In this document: positions 27,082-37,623 of the stretch, one piece after another
Position numbering within the stretch: the stretch's first letter is position 1
How the letters are laid out: every line of letters starts with the position of its first letter
Assembly: GCA_905221435.1 (NCBI GenBank)
Contig: CAJNDD010000001.1
Coordinates: 124,001-188,000, forward strand
Direction of reading: 5' to 3'
Length of the DNA: 64,000 nucleotides
Source of the DNA: a bacterium
GTDB lineage: Bacteria; Bacillota; Bacilli; Lactobacillales; Streptococcaceae
The notes under the pieces: model-generated
Told to the model about the DNA's origin: nothing
The model's database searches: none
What the model saw: the letters and a program-made list of their open reading frames with translations, nothing else
Made by a program: the position numbers and the translations under genes

Positions 27082-27460
27082 TGCCAATCTCATTAATGGG
27101 ATTGCGCTAGCTTTTGAGGGGGATGCGGTTTATTCCATGTATATTCGTCGCCACCTCATCCTCAAAGGCATGACCAAGCCCAATAAACTCCACCAAGAGG
27201 CAACTAAGTATGTGTCAGCCAAGGCTCAGGCTCGCTTGATTGCCCTTATGTTGGAGGAGCAAGTCCTGACGGAAAAAGAAGAAGAAATCTACAAACGTGG
27301 TCGCAATACCAATAGCCACACAAAGGCCAAAAATGCAGATGTGGTGACTTATCGTATGTCCACGGGATTTGAAGCGGTCATGGGCTATCTCCATCTGACT
27401 AAAAATATGGAGAGGCTAGAGACCTTAATTGCTTGGTGCATCCAAAAAGTGGAGGAGTAG
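27074..27460 (+). CDS. mrnC: Mini-ribonuclease III
   Basis: This 128-residue protein is an RNase III catalytic domain without the dsRNA-binding domain. It acts in 23S rRNA maturation in Firmicutes. The motif LAFEGDAVYSMYIRRHLI (about residues 11-28) carries the acidic metal ligands, and GRNTNSHTKAKNADVVTYRMSTGFEAVMGYL (about 76-106) is family-typical. The GTG start lies inside the end of cysS, a gene order common in Firmicutes. Confidence 0.92.
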   Translation: MIDANLINGIALAFEGDAVYSMYIRRHLILKGMTKPNKLHQEATKYVSAKAQARLIALMLEEQVLTEKEEEIYKRGRNTNSHTKAKNADVVTYRMSTGFEAVMGYLHLTKNMERLETLIAWCIQKVEE

Positions 27461-27462
27461 AA

Positions 27463-28332
27463 ATGCTTGCAAAAGAATTACAAGACTGGTTTCCTGAAGC
27501 TCAGATTTCAGACCAGCCAGTAGAGAAACCAGGCTATCTTACTCTCCCTTTAGCTTCTCAGCAGTGGATTTTACTGGAGGAAGCTGGGCTCAGCGAGCGT
27601 GAAAAGCAGCTGGTTGCCCTTTTGACCCAGCAGGAGCAGGCTCGTTCGCTCAATCCTTGGTATCCCTATCTGATTGAGGGGAAGGGTCAGTCACCGCAAG
27701 CTTTCAAAAAGATTCAATTGGTTTATTGCCATCTGTCTTATTACCAACAGGAAAATCTAGCGTCTTGGCTAGATATGATGCGGACTCTTTTTCCCAACTG
27801 TCAGACGGTGCTACAGGTCGGTGCTCAGGATTATGTATTTGTGCTTCAACAAGATAAGTACAGCTCTGTCCGCTCAATCTTATCCGATACGATTGAGACA
27901 GTTGAGTATGACTTTGGTCTTCGTTTATCTATCATGTTAGGCCAGGTGTGGTCTCAGATAGGACATCAAGCCCTATCCGACTTAATCAAAGAGGAGCGAG
28001 ATTTGTTTAAGGTATGGTGGCGTCAGGGTCACCAAGGTGTTCATACCTTTTCACAACTCTATCTCTGGAGTATGGGAGAAAGACTTATAGACTTGAAGGC
28101 AATCAAGGAATGCCTGCACCAGATAATCTTGGATCAGGATCAGATTCAGGAAATTATCCTTTCTCTCTGGGGAAATAGTGCCGTTCTCACTAAAACAGCC
28201 CAACAACTCTACCTGCACCGCAATTCTCTCCAATACAAGATTGATAGATGGGAAGAATTGACAGGGCTACAGTTGAAGGAATTGACGGATCTTACTTTGT
28301 GTTATCAATTGATTTTACCAGATATTTTTTAA
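27463..28332 (+). CDS. PucR-type helix-turn-helix regulator
   Basis: The 289-residue protein ends in the PucR-family helix-turn-helix (TAQQLYLHRNSLQYKIDRWEELTGLQLKE, about residues 247-275). The N-terminal 230 residues have no recognised domain but resemble the sensor portion of CdaR/PucR-like regulators. GGAGGAG precedes ATG 27463; the longer frame from 27433 overlaps mrnC. It is the last gene of the pnp-cysS group. Its target genes are unknown. Confidence 0.7.
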   Translation: MLAKELQDWFPEAQISDQPVEKPGYLTLPLASQQWILLEEAGLSEREKQLVALLTQQEQARSLNPWYPYLIEGKGQSPQAFKKIQLVYCHLSYYQQENLASWLDMMRTLFPNCQTVLQVGAQDYVFVLQQDKYSSVRSILSDTIETVEYDFGLRLSIMLGQVWSQIGHQALSDLIKEERDLFKVWWRQGHQGVHTFSQLYLWSMGERLIDLKAIKECLHQIILDQDQIQEIILSLWGNSAVLTKTAQQLYLHRNSLQYKIDRWEELTGLQLKELTDLTLCYQLILPDIF

Positions 28333-28360
28333 AGTTTTATATTCATTTTATCACCTGTGA

Positions 28361-28510
28361 TGGGGTTGTGAAAATTTACATTATGGAGAGGGTTATATTG
28401 ACTCTCTCCCTTTTGGTGTTCAAAACGATCAGAATTATCCTATAAAAAATAAAGGTATTTCGTTTATTGACCTTGATGAACTTGTTGGTGGATCAATCTC
28501 AAAAAGCTAG
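28361..28510 (+). pseudogene. Possible C-terminal remnant of a lost gene
   Basis: A 49-codon open frame without a start codon reads like real protein: GEGYIDSLPFGVQNDQNYP followed by IKNKGISFIDLDELVGG and SISKS, then stop. No family is recognised. It lies in the gap between the PucR-like gene and birA and partly overlaps a terminator-like hairpin. It may be the tail of a deleted gene, or chance. Confidence 0.25.
28385..28414 (+). terminator. Weak terminator after the PucR-like gene
   Basis: GGAGAG paired with CTCTCC (13-base loop) is followed by CTTTT. Confidence 0.4.
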
Positions 28511-28528
28511 ACAAAATATCTAGCTTTT
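28502..28528 (-). terminator. Terminator of birA
   Basis: AAAAGCTAGA / TCTAGCTTTT with a 7-base loop lies 30 bases beyond the birA stop codon and ends in TTTTT on the minus strand. Confidence 0.75.
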
Positions 28529-28557
28529 GAGAGGGGGACCAAAGATGAAAATTTTGT

Positions 28558-29496
28558 TTATTGCCAGCTAGTTAGAGATATTTCTCCGCTATTTAGCCAG
28601 ATAGTGTTTTTATCTTCTAGTTCGACTTGAAGTTGGCCAGATTCTGAGATTTCTTTTGCAAGACCTTTTTTCAATTTTCCATCTAGCTGGAAGGTAACTT
28701 CTTTTCCAAGAACTATTGATCTTTCTTTATAGATATAAAGTAGCTCATCTGGATCCGTATTGTAGAAACAATTCCATATTTCGCTGATGAGCTCATTACG
28801 ACGGATTGGTGCAGGTGGCATAAATAGGCTACCTGCTTTTTCTTTTAGGTCTTCTGGGAAGCCTTCTATAGAAAAATTTATACCAAGTCCGATAATGACA
28901 TCTGTCACTAAACCTGTTTCAACAGATGTCATAGCTTCGGTAAGGATACCTGCTATTTTTTTATTCTTAAAGTAGATGTCATTTACCCATTTGATATCTA
29001 CTTCTATCATAGTTAGATTTTTAATGGCTTTGTAGACTGCAGCAGCTACAAGGAGAGTATAGGAAGGGAGTTTTTCATAGGGAAGGTTGGGTTGAATATG
29101 CAGGGACATATAGATCCCCCCCTGAGATGGAGAATAGTAGGGACGCTGAAAGCGACCACGTCCTGCTGTTTGACAGGTTGAAAGATAGAGTGTATTTCCT
29201 TTGTTTCCAGCTTCAATTCCTTCTTTTGCATCTGTTTGTGTTGATTTTGTCTCAGGTTTGTAGCGAATGGTTAAGTTGGTGTTCTCTTGAATCAAATCAG
29301 GCAATATCAGATCGCCTTGAATAAGCTTGTAGCCTCTATTTTTGATACTGTCAATTTCTAGCCCTTCTTGTTGGAGACGTTGGATCGCTTTCCATATGGA
29401 TGTACGAGTCAGATTCAGCTCTCCTCCGATTTTTTCTCCGCTAACATAATCGTTTTCTCTAGCTAATATTTGGTAGACTAGTTGGTGTGATTTCAT
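28558..29496 (-). CDS. birA: Biotin operon repressor / biotin-[acetyl-CoA carboxylase] ligase
   Basis: BirA attaches biotin to the carboxylase carrier protein and can act as a biotin-responsive repressor. The 312-residue protein has an N-terminal winged helix (GEKIGGELNLTRTSIWKAIQRL, residues about 20-41), the ligase core with TCQTAGRGRFQRPYYS (the GRGR biotinyl-AMP loop, about 115), VDIKWVNDIY (about 166, catalytic Lys) and a small C-terminal domain. The presence of the winged helix indicates the bifunctional type. Confidence 0.93.
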   Translation of the reverse strand: MKSHQLVYQILARENDYVSGEKIGGELNLTRTSIWKAIQRLQQEGLEIDSIKNRGYKLIQGDLILPDLIQENTNLTIRYKPETKSTQTDAKEGIEAGNKGNTLYLSTCQTAGRGRFQRPYYSPSQGGIYMSLHIQPNLPYEKLPSYTLLVAAAVYKAIKNLTMIEVDIKWVNDIYFKNKKIAGILTEAMTSVETGLVTDVIIGLGINFSIEGFPEDLKEKAGSLFMPPAPIRRNELISEIWNCFYNTDPDELLYIYKERSIVLGKEVTFQLDGKLKKGLAKEISESGQLQVELEDKNTIWLNSGEISLTSWQ

Positions 29497-29687
29497 ATTG
29501 TTTTCCTCTATACAGATTTGTTCTATAGTGTTTTTTAATAGTTTTCTTTTATTCTACCATAGCTTTCTTTAATTTAGGAAAATGAATCGTTTTAGGAGAG
29601 CAATACTTGCTTTGTAAAATTTCTCTAAATATTCGCTGATTTTTTCTTTTTGGTAGCGTGTTCATTGTTCCCAAATGACGGAAAAAA

Positions 29688-29695
29688 TGGTAGAA
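29688..29695 (+). promoter_or_regulatory. Extended -10 promoter inside the apparent 5' end of the next frame
   Basis: TGG followed by TAGAAT (29690-29695) is a typical streptococcal extended -10. It lies downstream of an in-frame ATG at 29675, so that ATG cannot be the start for this transcript. Confidence 0.6.
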
Positions 29696-29752
29696 TATAA
29701 AGATAGTTTAGCATTTATCTTCTGGAGAAATCCAGAACAGAAAGGATCCGTT

Positions 29753-30946
29753 TTGAAATCAATTGGATTACTGGATAAGATAAGAGGGCTTTCGAAAAAA
29801 GATTTCTTTTTGTATCTGATGATTATGAGTATCTTTTTACCTTTTTATTTGTTCTTAGCCCTCTTTGCTTTATATTTGATAGGTTTACTTGTTACTGGGG
29901 AGATGAAGGGAATTATCAAAGGATTGGCCAAACATCCTGTACTTCTCTTTTTTATTGCCTACAGTAGTATCATCTCCATTGTCGCCAAGAACTGGCTTGG
30001 ATTGGTTGCATCTTTACTGATGTTTCTCTTCCTTATTTTCTTTAGTTTTTACCAGAAACGTCTGACACATGCTTTCTTTCGACTGATACTGCAGACAATC
30101 TTGTTTGGTAGTGTGCTCTCTGCTGTTTTTGCTACTTTGGAGCATTTCCAGATTGTAAAGAAATTTAACTATGCCTTTCTTTCGCCCAATATGCAAGTAT
30201 GGCACCAGAACCGTGCAGAGGTTACCTTCTTTAATCCTAACTACTATGGGATCATTTGTTGCTTCTGTATCATGATTGCCTTTTACCTCTTTACAACGAC
30301 GAAGCTAAGATGGTTAAAAATCTTTTGTGTGCTAGCAGGTTTTGTGAATCTTTTTGGTTTGAATTTTACGCAGAATCGAACAGCCTTTCCTGCCATCATC
30401 GCTGGTGCAATCATTTATCTCTTTACAACTATTAAAAACTGGCGCGCCTTCTGGCTCAGTATTGGAGTTTTTGGGATTGGCCTTTGTTTCCTCTTCTCAA
30501 GTGATTTAGGTGTCCGTATGGGAACGCTAGATTCTTCAATGGAGGAGCGTGTTTCAATCTGGAATGCGGGTATGACTTTGTTTAAGCAAAATCCGATCTG
30601 GGGTGAGGGTCCACTGACCTATATGAATTCTTTCCCGAGAATTCATGCTCCTTACCACGAACACGCGCATAGTCTTTATATCGATACTATTTTGAGTTAT
30701 GGTTTGATTGGAACCATTCTCCTATCCATTTCTTCGGTGATCCCGGTTCACATGATGATGGATATGAGTCAGGAGTCTGGGAAACGACCAATTATCGGTC
30801 TTTATCTCTCCTTCCTTACAGTAGTCGCTGTACATGGTATCTTTGACTTGGCCCTTTTCTGGGTTCAGTCAGGATTCATCTTCTTGCTGGTTATGTGCAG
30901 TCTACCACTGGAACATCGAACCTTGGTGTCTGAAATGACAGATTAA
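29753..30946 (+). CDS. O-antigen-ligase-like membrane protein, candidate lipoteichoic acid ligase (TacL/RafX-like)
   Basis: The 397-residue protein has about ten membrane segments and the Wzy_C/WaaL region: NRTAFPAIIAG (about 227), the loop VSIWNAGMTLFKQNPIWGEGP (about 286-306), then HEHAHSLYIDTILSYGLIGT (about 320-340). TTG 29753 is chosen because AAAGGA lies 6 bases upstream and a promoter lies within the longer frame. As I recall the pneumococcal order, the raf operon sits between birA and rafX (tacL, lipoteichoic acid ligase), so this gene next to birA could be tacL in a genome lacking raf. That assignment is inference. Confidence 0.7.
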   Translation: MKSIGLLDKIRGLSKKDFFLYLMIMSIFLPFYLFLALFALYLIGLLVTGEMKGIIKGLAKHPVLLFFIAYSSIISIVAKNWLGLVASLLMFLFLIFFSFYQKRLTHAFFRLILQTILFGSVLSAVFATLEHFQIVKKFNYAFLSPNMQVWHQNRAEVTFFNPNYYGIICCFCIMIAFYLFTTTKLRWLKIFCVLAGFVNLFGLNFTQNRTAFPAIIAGAIIYLFTTIKNWRAFWLSIGVFGIGLCFLFSSDLGVRMGTLDSSMEERVSIWNAGMTLFKQNPIWGEGPLTYMNSFPRIHAPYHEHAHSLYIDTILSYGLIGTILLSISSVIPVHMMMDMSQESGKRPIIGLYLSFLTVVAVHGIFDLALFWVQSGFIFLLVMCSLPLEHRTLVSEMTD

Positions 30947-30962
30947 GTTAATAAATAGTGAA

Positions 30963-30993
30963 GATCTTCTACTCTAGGTAGGAGGTCTTTTTT
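30963..30993 (+). terminator. Terminator after the ligase-like gene
   Basis: GATCTTCTAC paired with GTAGGAGGTC (G-U pairs allowed) is followed by a T6 run. Confidence 0.75.
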
Positions 30994-31014
30994 GTTGGTG
31001 AAAATTATTTCTAA

Positions 31015-31075
31015 ATCGAAATAGTTGACAGATGGAATGGGAGGTGTTACAATGAAAACAATTCGATATCGAAAT
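31015..31075 (+). promoter_or_regulatory. marR-operon promoter with two flanking operator sites
   Basis: TTGACA (31025-31030), a 17-base spacer and TACAAT (31048-31053) form a strong promoter. ATCGAAAT (31015-31022) abuts the -35, and the perfect palindrome TTCGATATCGAA (31062-31073) lies just after the -10. The shared ATCGAA sequence on both sides fits autorepression by the MarR protein encoded next. Confidence 0.75.
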
Positions 31076-31089
31076 AAATTGGAGGTGTT

Positions 31090-31527
31090 ATGAAAGATAG
31101 TCATTTGGTAGCCCATCATATTCGTTTGTTAAATGGGCGGATTTTTCAAAAGTTACTGAGTCAGGATCCTGAGGCTCTTTATCGGAGTGAACAGGGCAAG
31201 ATTTTAGCGGTTTTATGGAATAGTGAGACAGGCTGCGCTACAGCAACAGATATTGCGCTTGCGACTGGACTCGCCAACAATACGCTAACAACCATGATAA
31301 AGAATCTTGAGGAGCAAAACCTGGTCATCATTAGCCCATGTGGAATAGATAAGAGAAAGAAGTATGTCAAGCTAACGGAGCAAGGTTGGTCCCAGAAAGA
31401 AGTTGGCCATCGTATCAGTCAAAAGTTGGATGCTATTTTTTATAAAGGTTTCTCAGAGGAAGAAATTCGCCAGTTTGAAAATTATCAGGAACGTATTTTA
31501 GCAAACCTTAAAGCAAATGAGGCATAA
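31090..31527 (+). CDS. MarR-family transcriptional regulator
   Basis: The 145-residue protein has the MarR winged-helix (ATDIALATGLANNTLTTMIKNLEEQNLV, about residues 51-78, then the wing with CGIDKRKKYVKLTEQG). It contains cysteines (Cys46, Cys83) that could make it redox-responsive, which fits the downstream oxidoreductase, but this is inference. GGAGG precedes the ATG. It heads an operon of five genes with gaps of 15 bases or less. Confidence 0.88.
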   Translation: MKDSHLVAHHIRLLNGRIFQKLLSQDPEALYRSEQGKILAVLWNSETGCATATDIALATGLANNTLTTMIKNLEEQNLVIISPCGIDKRKKYVKLTEQGWSQKEVGHRISQKLDAIFYKGFSEEEIRQFENYQERILANLKANEA

Positions 31528-31530
31528 ATC

Positions 31531-32295
31531 ATGTCAAAACAAGTTGAAAATGCACAAAATCTATATATTCACGCTATTCAAGACGGTCGTGTTGCCGAGG
31601 CTCAGGCTCAGTCTGTAGGAGATATCTACATTCAGCACTCGACAGGTGTGCCAGATGGGAAAGAAGGGTTTGCGGCTTTCTTTGCAAATTTCTTTGAGCG
31701 TCATCCCGAGCGTGAGATGAAAATTGTTCGCACCATTGAAGACGTCAATCTAGTCTTTGTTCATGTTCATCAATATCTCAATGGCGGGGAAGCTCAATGG
31801 GTGACGACAGATACTTTCCGTTCTGATGAGAATGGACGTATCGTTGAGCATTGGGATGTCATTGACTATTATCGCGCTCCAAAAAATGGGCAGTTAGATC
31901 AGATCTTTGGGGATTTTGAAGTCACGGATTTGGACAAGACAGTAGCAAATAAAAAAACCGTTCGTCGTTTCTTGACAGAAATTTTCCAAAACGGTGAACT
32001 AGAGCAGTGGAATGATTATGTGGCAGAAGATTTGATTCAGCATAATCATGAGATTGGACAAGGAAGTCAGGCTTATAAAGACTATGTAGCTGAGCACGGG
32101 GTTTCTTTTGACTTTGTTTTCCAGCTTTTGGGACAAGGAAACTATGTGGTCAGCTATGGGCAGACTCAGATCGATGGGGTTGCTTATGCTCAGTATGACA
32201 TCTTCCGTTTGGAGAATGGCTTGATTGTGGAGCATTGGGACAATAAAGAAGTCATGCCTAAGGTAGAAGACTTGACCAACCGAGGGAAGTTTTAA
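31531..32295 (+). CDS. Tandem SnoaL/NTF2-like protein
   Basis: The 254-residue protein consists of two SnoaL-like halves. Both carry the family end signature: FRSDENGRIVEHWDVIDYY (about residues 93-111) and FRLENGLIVEHWDNKEVMP (about 226-244), and both have an early IQH motif. Single-domain members act as small-molecule-binding or isomerase-type proteins; the ligand here is unknown. It is cotranscribed with the MarR regulator and the oxidoreductase. Confidence 0.75.
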   Translation: MSKQVENAQNLYIHAIQDGRVAEAQAQSVGDIYIQHSTGVPDGKEGFAAFFANFFERHPEREMKIVRTIEDVNLVFVHVHQYLNGGEAQWVTTDTFRSDENGRIVEHWDVIDYYRAPKNGQLDQIFGDFEVTDLDKTVANKKTVRRFLTEIFQNGELEQWNDYVAEDLIQHNHEIGQGSQAYKDYVAEHGVSFDFVFQLLGQGNYVVSYGQTQIDGVAYAQYDIFRLENGLIVEHWDNKEVMPKVEDLTNRGKF

Positions 32296-32309
32296 AAGGA
32301 GATACTAAG

Positions 32310-33268
32310 ATGAAAGCTGTGCTTGTTAAGGAAGCTGGAGGACCAGAAGTTCTGCAGGTTGTGGAAGTTCCAAAACCGACTGTTAAAGAAGGTTGGACCT
32401 TGGTCAAGGTACAAGGATTTGGAATCAACCATAGCGAGATTTTTACTCGTCAAGGATTATCGCCCTCCGTTCAATTTCCACGGATTTTAGGAATTGAATG
32501 TGTGGGACTTGTAGAGAAGATCAATCGTTCTGATTTGCAAGTTGGGCAGCAAGTCATCTCCATCATGGGAGAAATGGGGCGTGCTTTTGATGGTGGTTAT
32601 GCTGAGTATGTTTTGCTACCAGACGAACAGGTTTATCCTGTGAGGACAGAGCTTGCTTTGGAAAGTTTAATCGCACTGCCTGAAACCTACTACACAGCAT
32701 TTGGCTCTTATCTCAATCTCAAAATTGAGGAGGGAGACAGAGTTCTGGTTCGGGCAGCGACTAGTGGTGTTGGGATTGCTTTTGCAAAACTTCTCAAAGG
32801 GCAATTTCCAAATGTCTATCTAGCTGGAAGTAGCCGTAGTCTGAGCAAGGAAGAGCAGCTAAAAGAGGCAGGATTTGACCAGGTGATTTTGGATAAGGAT
32901 GGCGTTTTGCAAACGGAAGAGCAGTTTGACAAGGTCTTGGATCTTGTCGGTCCGAGTGCTATTCTCGATACATTTGCTCGTACGGCAGATGGTGGTATTA
33001 TCTGTTCTTGTGGCTTGCTGGGCGGTCAGTGGACTATTCCAGACTTTGACCCTATTGAAATGCTTTACCGAAATCTCTACTTGACTACCTTTGCTTCTGG
33101 TAATGTGTCTCAAGACAAGCTACAAGCTTTGGTGGACTTTGTAGAGTGGTATCAGGTAGACGTACGACCTGAAAAAGTATTTTCTATTGAGCAAATCCAG
33201 GACGCTCATGCTTATCTGGAAAGTAGCCAGTCTTTTGGCAAGGTTATCGTAAAAATTGAGGAGAAGAA

Positions 33269-33272
<4 letters not shown>
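32310..33272 (+). CDS. Zinc-independent alcohol dehydrogenase / quinone oxidoreductase family protein
   Basis: The 320-residue medium-chain dehydrogenase/reductase has the GroES-like N domain (GFGINHSEIFTRQGLSPSVQFP, about residues 32-53) and a Rossmann NAD(P)-binding part (DRVLVRAATSGVGIAFAKLLK, about 143-163). Catalytic zinc ligands are absent, which fits quinone-reductase-like members. The stop codon overlaps the ABC ATPase start (ATGA), so the two are translationally coupled. Confidence 0.85.
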
Positions 33273-35510
<2,238 letters not shown>

Positions 35511-35553
35511 CTTGAAAATGCTAAACTCAACTTTGTTAAACGACTATATAGAA

Positions 35554-35586
35554 AAATGCTCAGATAATGTTGTCTGGGCATTTTTG
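35554..35586 (+). terminator. proWX terminator
   Basis: AAATGCTCAGA / TCTGGGCATTT with an 8-base loop is followed by TTTTT. Confidence 0.85.
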
Positions 35587-35669
35587 GTGTCAGAATTAAT
35601 GATTTTCATTTTTAAATGGAAAATAAGAGGAAATTTTCAATATTTTCTAAAATTTTACTGTAAATACAC

Positions 35670-35847
35670 TTGACTATTCAGAAAATAGGTGTATAATGTG
35701 TTGTGAACTACTTAACAAATAAGGATTTCCAGCTCATGTCGACTAAGGATGGAAATCTTGTGTATAGACAGTTCAGGAGATATATAATAGAGCGTTGCGT
35801 CCGAAAGTCTATCCAGACACGGCTCTTTAAAAACAAAAGGAGAAAAT
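35670..35847 (+). promoter_or_regulatory. pnuC promoter and structured leader, candidate NAD+-II (pnuC motif) riboswitch
   Basis: TTGACT (35670-35675), a 16-base spacer and TATAAT (35692-35697) predict a leader of about 145 bases. The leader contains a stem formed by GATTTCC and GGAAATC around 35725-35757, and a second structure just before the ribosome binding site (AGAGC...GCTCT around a GTCT-ATCC-AGAC hairpin, about 35790-35826). The NAD+-II riboswitch class lies upstream of pnuC in Lactobacillales close to the ribosome binding site. The fit of this leader to the published consensus cannot be tested here. Confidence 0.45.
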
Positions 35848-36639
35848 ATGACGACTTATTTGCAAACAAAACTCAAGAATATCAAAATAACTCTTGGTGA
35901 AATGTCTGGTGGCTACCGCCGTATGGTTGCTTCTATGGCTGATTTGGGATTTTCAGGAACCATGAAGGCTATCTGGAATGACCTCTTTGCCCATCGTAGT
36001 TTTGCTCAGTGGCTTTACCTGCTGGTTTTAGGAAGTTTTCCAATCTGGCTGGAGTTGATTTATGAACACCGCATTGTTGACTGGGTTGGGATGATTTGTA
36101 GTCTGACTGGAATTATCTGTGTCATCTTTGTATCGGAAGGTCGAGCAAGTAATTACCTTTTTGGTTTGATTAACTCTGTCATTTACCTTATCTTGGCGCT
36201 GCAGAAAGGCTTTTATGGTGAGATGCTGACGACTCTCTACTTTACGGCCATGCAGCCAATTGGACTTCTAGTGTGGATCTACCAAGCACAGTTCAAGAAA
36301 GAAAAGCAGGAGTTTGTCGCGCGTAAACTGGACGGCAAGGGCTGGACCAAATATCTTTCCATTAGTGTTCTTTGGTGGTTGGTCTTTGGGTTCATTTATC
36401 AGTCTATCGGAGCCAATCGTCCTTATCGCGATTCCATCACCGATGCGACCAATGGGGTTGGGCAAATCCTCATGACAGCTGTTTACCGTGAACAATGGAT
36501 ATTCTGGGCAGCTACAAATGTCTTTTCTATCTATCTCTGGTGGGGAGAAAGCCTGCAAATCCAAGGGAAATACCTGATTTACTTAATCAATAGTCTAGTT
36601 GGGTGGTATCAGTGGAGCAAGGCCGCAAAGAGTGCTTAA
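35848..36639 (+). CDS. pnuC: Nicotinamide riboside transporter PnuC
   Basis: The 263-residue membrane protein has about seven hydrophobic segments and the PnuC signatures: FGLINSVIYLILALQKGFYGEM (about residues 104-125), MQPIGLLVWIYQ (about 134-145) and the C-terminal WWGESLQIQGKYLIYLINSLVGWYQW segment with the W-x-x-W substrate site. It facilitates nicotinamide riboside uptake, which kinases trap for NAD synthesis. AAAGGAG lies 8 bases upstream. Confidence 0.92.
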   Translation: MTTYLQTKLKNIKITLGEMSGGYRRMVASMADLGFSGTMKAIWNDLFAHRSFAQWLYLLVLGSFPIWLELIYEHRIVDWVGMICSLTGIICVIFVSEGRASNYLFGLINSVIYLILALQKGFYGEMLTTLYFTAMQPIGLLVWIYQAQFKKEKQEFVARKLDGKGWTKYLSISVLWWLVFGFIYQSIGANRPYRDSITDATNGVGQILMTAVYREQWIFWAATNVFSIYLWWGESLQIQGKYLIYLINSLVGWYQWSKAAKSA

Positions 36640-36644
36640 AAAGC

Positions 36645-36670
36645 AAAAAAGGATCAGATGATCCTTTTTT
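36645..36670. terminator. Bidirectional terminator between pnuC and the small membrane protein
   Basis: AAAAAAGGATCA-GA-TGATCCTTTTTT is symmetrical and serves both converging genes. Confidence 0.85.
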
Positions 36671-36673
36671 GTG

Positions 36674-37006
36674 TTAGAGCAAAATGAATAATACCGTAAT
36701 GATAATAGCACTCGTTATACGAACGATGTGGTGCGAGATATGTTGTTTTTCTTTCTGTTGGCCGTTCCAGTAGGCTCCATAGCAGACGATACTCGAACCC
36801 ACAATCCATAGAAGAATGGTTGCCAGTGGGACGAAGTAAAAGATAGCTAGAGCCAGAGAGGTGAGGCAACTGCCGATCAAAATGCACTTATTTCCTAGAC
36901 TGTAGTTCTTTTGTTTCATAGCTGAAAAAGCAGCAGCAAGGTGAAGCAATGAGAAGGCGAGAGCTAGTACAATTGTTAGTATTCCTAGAATCATCGAAGT
37001 TAACAT
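36674..37006 (-). CDS. Small four-segment membrane protein, unknown function
   Basis: The 110-residue protein consists of four hydrophobic helices separated by short loops (LGILTIVLALAFSLLHLAAAF; CILIGSCLTSLALAIFYFV; ATILLWIVGSSIVCYGAYW; IVRITSAIIITVLFILL). I do not recognise a named family. It lies 26 bases downstream of the TetR gene on the same strand and is probably cotranscribed, so the regulator may control it. Confidence 0.65.
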   Translation of the reverse strand: MLTSMILGILTIVLALAFSLLHLAAAFSAMKQKNYSLGNKCILIGSCLTSLALAIFYFVPLATILLWIVGSSIVCYGAYWNGQQKEKQHISHHIVRITSAIIITVLFILL

Positions 37007-37032
37007 AGTTGGTTCCTTTCTGAGTTACAGGA

Positions 37033-37587
37033 TTAGTTATCAAGTGGAGTTGTAGAGGTCATCTCAATCACATCTAAGTAAAATCTCACCACTTGGTCTT
37101 CAGTATAAGATTTTCCTTTTTTTAGCCACCAGGTCAGTGTTTCGATAAAGTTGGTTACTACAAAATGTTTGAGGTAGGAAGCCGGAATGTTTGGATAGGC
37201 CTCTTGCAAATCCTCCGCTACCATGGGGTAAACATGGTGTTCGAGTTCCTTGTGTAGTTGGCGGAGAAAGTAGTCGTTTTTGGAAAAAAGGAGACTGGTG
37301 ACATGGTCCTGGTTTTTCTGAAAATGTAAAAAGATATGTGCCAGGTAGTCCTCGGTAGTAAAGTGTCCTTCCCTTTCAAAGAGATGATGAAAGAGGTAGC
37401 GACAGAGCTCATCTAAAAGGAGTTCCTTACTTTCATAGTGACAGTAAAAAGTAGAGCGTCCAACATCTGCTAGGTCAATGATATCCTGAACAGTAGTGGC
37501 ATCATAGCCCTTGTCGTTCAAAAGTTGTAAAAAAGCTTGATAGATGGCTTTTTTAGTCTTGCTGACTCGACGGTCTCTTTTTGGCAT
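37033..37587 (-). CDS. TetR-family regulator
   Basis: The 184-residue protein has the TetR helix-turn-helix (VQDIIDLADVGRSTFYCHYESKELLLDEL, about residues 33-61). The longer frame reaches back to 37698, but that ATG is part of the TATAAT -10 element (37697-37702 on the minus strand), so it cannot be translated from this promoter; ATG 37587 is the next candidate. A palindromic operator lies between promoter and start. It is divergent from the czcD-like gene. Confidence 0.8.
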   Translation of the reverse strand: MPKRDRRVSKTKKAIYQAFLQLLNDKGYDATTVQDIIDLADVGRSTFYCHYESKELLLDELCRYLFHHLFEREGHFTTEDYLAHIFLHFQKNQDHVTSLLFSKNDYFLRQLHKELEHHVYPMVAEDLQEAYPNIPASYLKHFVVTNFIETLTWWLKKGKSYTEDQVVRFYLDVIEMTSTTPLDN

Positions 37588-37605
37588 ATAGACACTTGAG
37601 ATAAA

Positions 37606-37623
37606 CTGTTCAGAACTGAACAG
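37606..37623. promoter_or_regulatory. Palindromic operator in the tetR leader
   Basis: CTGTTCAGAACTGAACAG is a perfect inverted repeat (8-bp arms, 2-base centre). It lies about 75 bases downstream of the minus-strand -10 and just before the regulator start codon, a position suited to autorepression and, across the short gap, to control of the divergent cation exporter. Confidence 0.7.

Noticed and set aside
35703..35900. A 65-codon open frame in the pnuC leader
   Set aside because: It lies over structured RNA, has no ribosome binding site and overlaps the start of pnuC.
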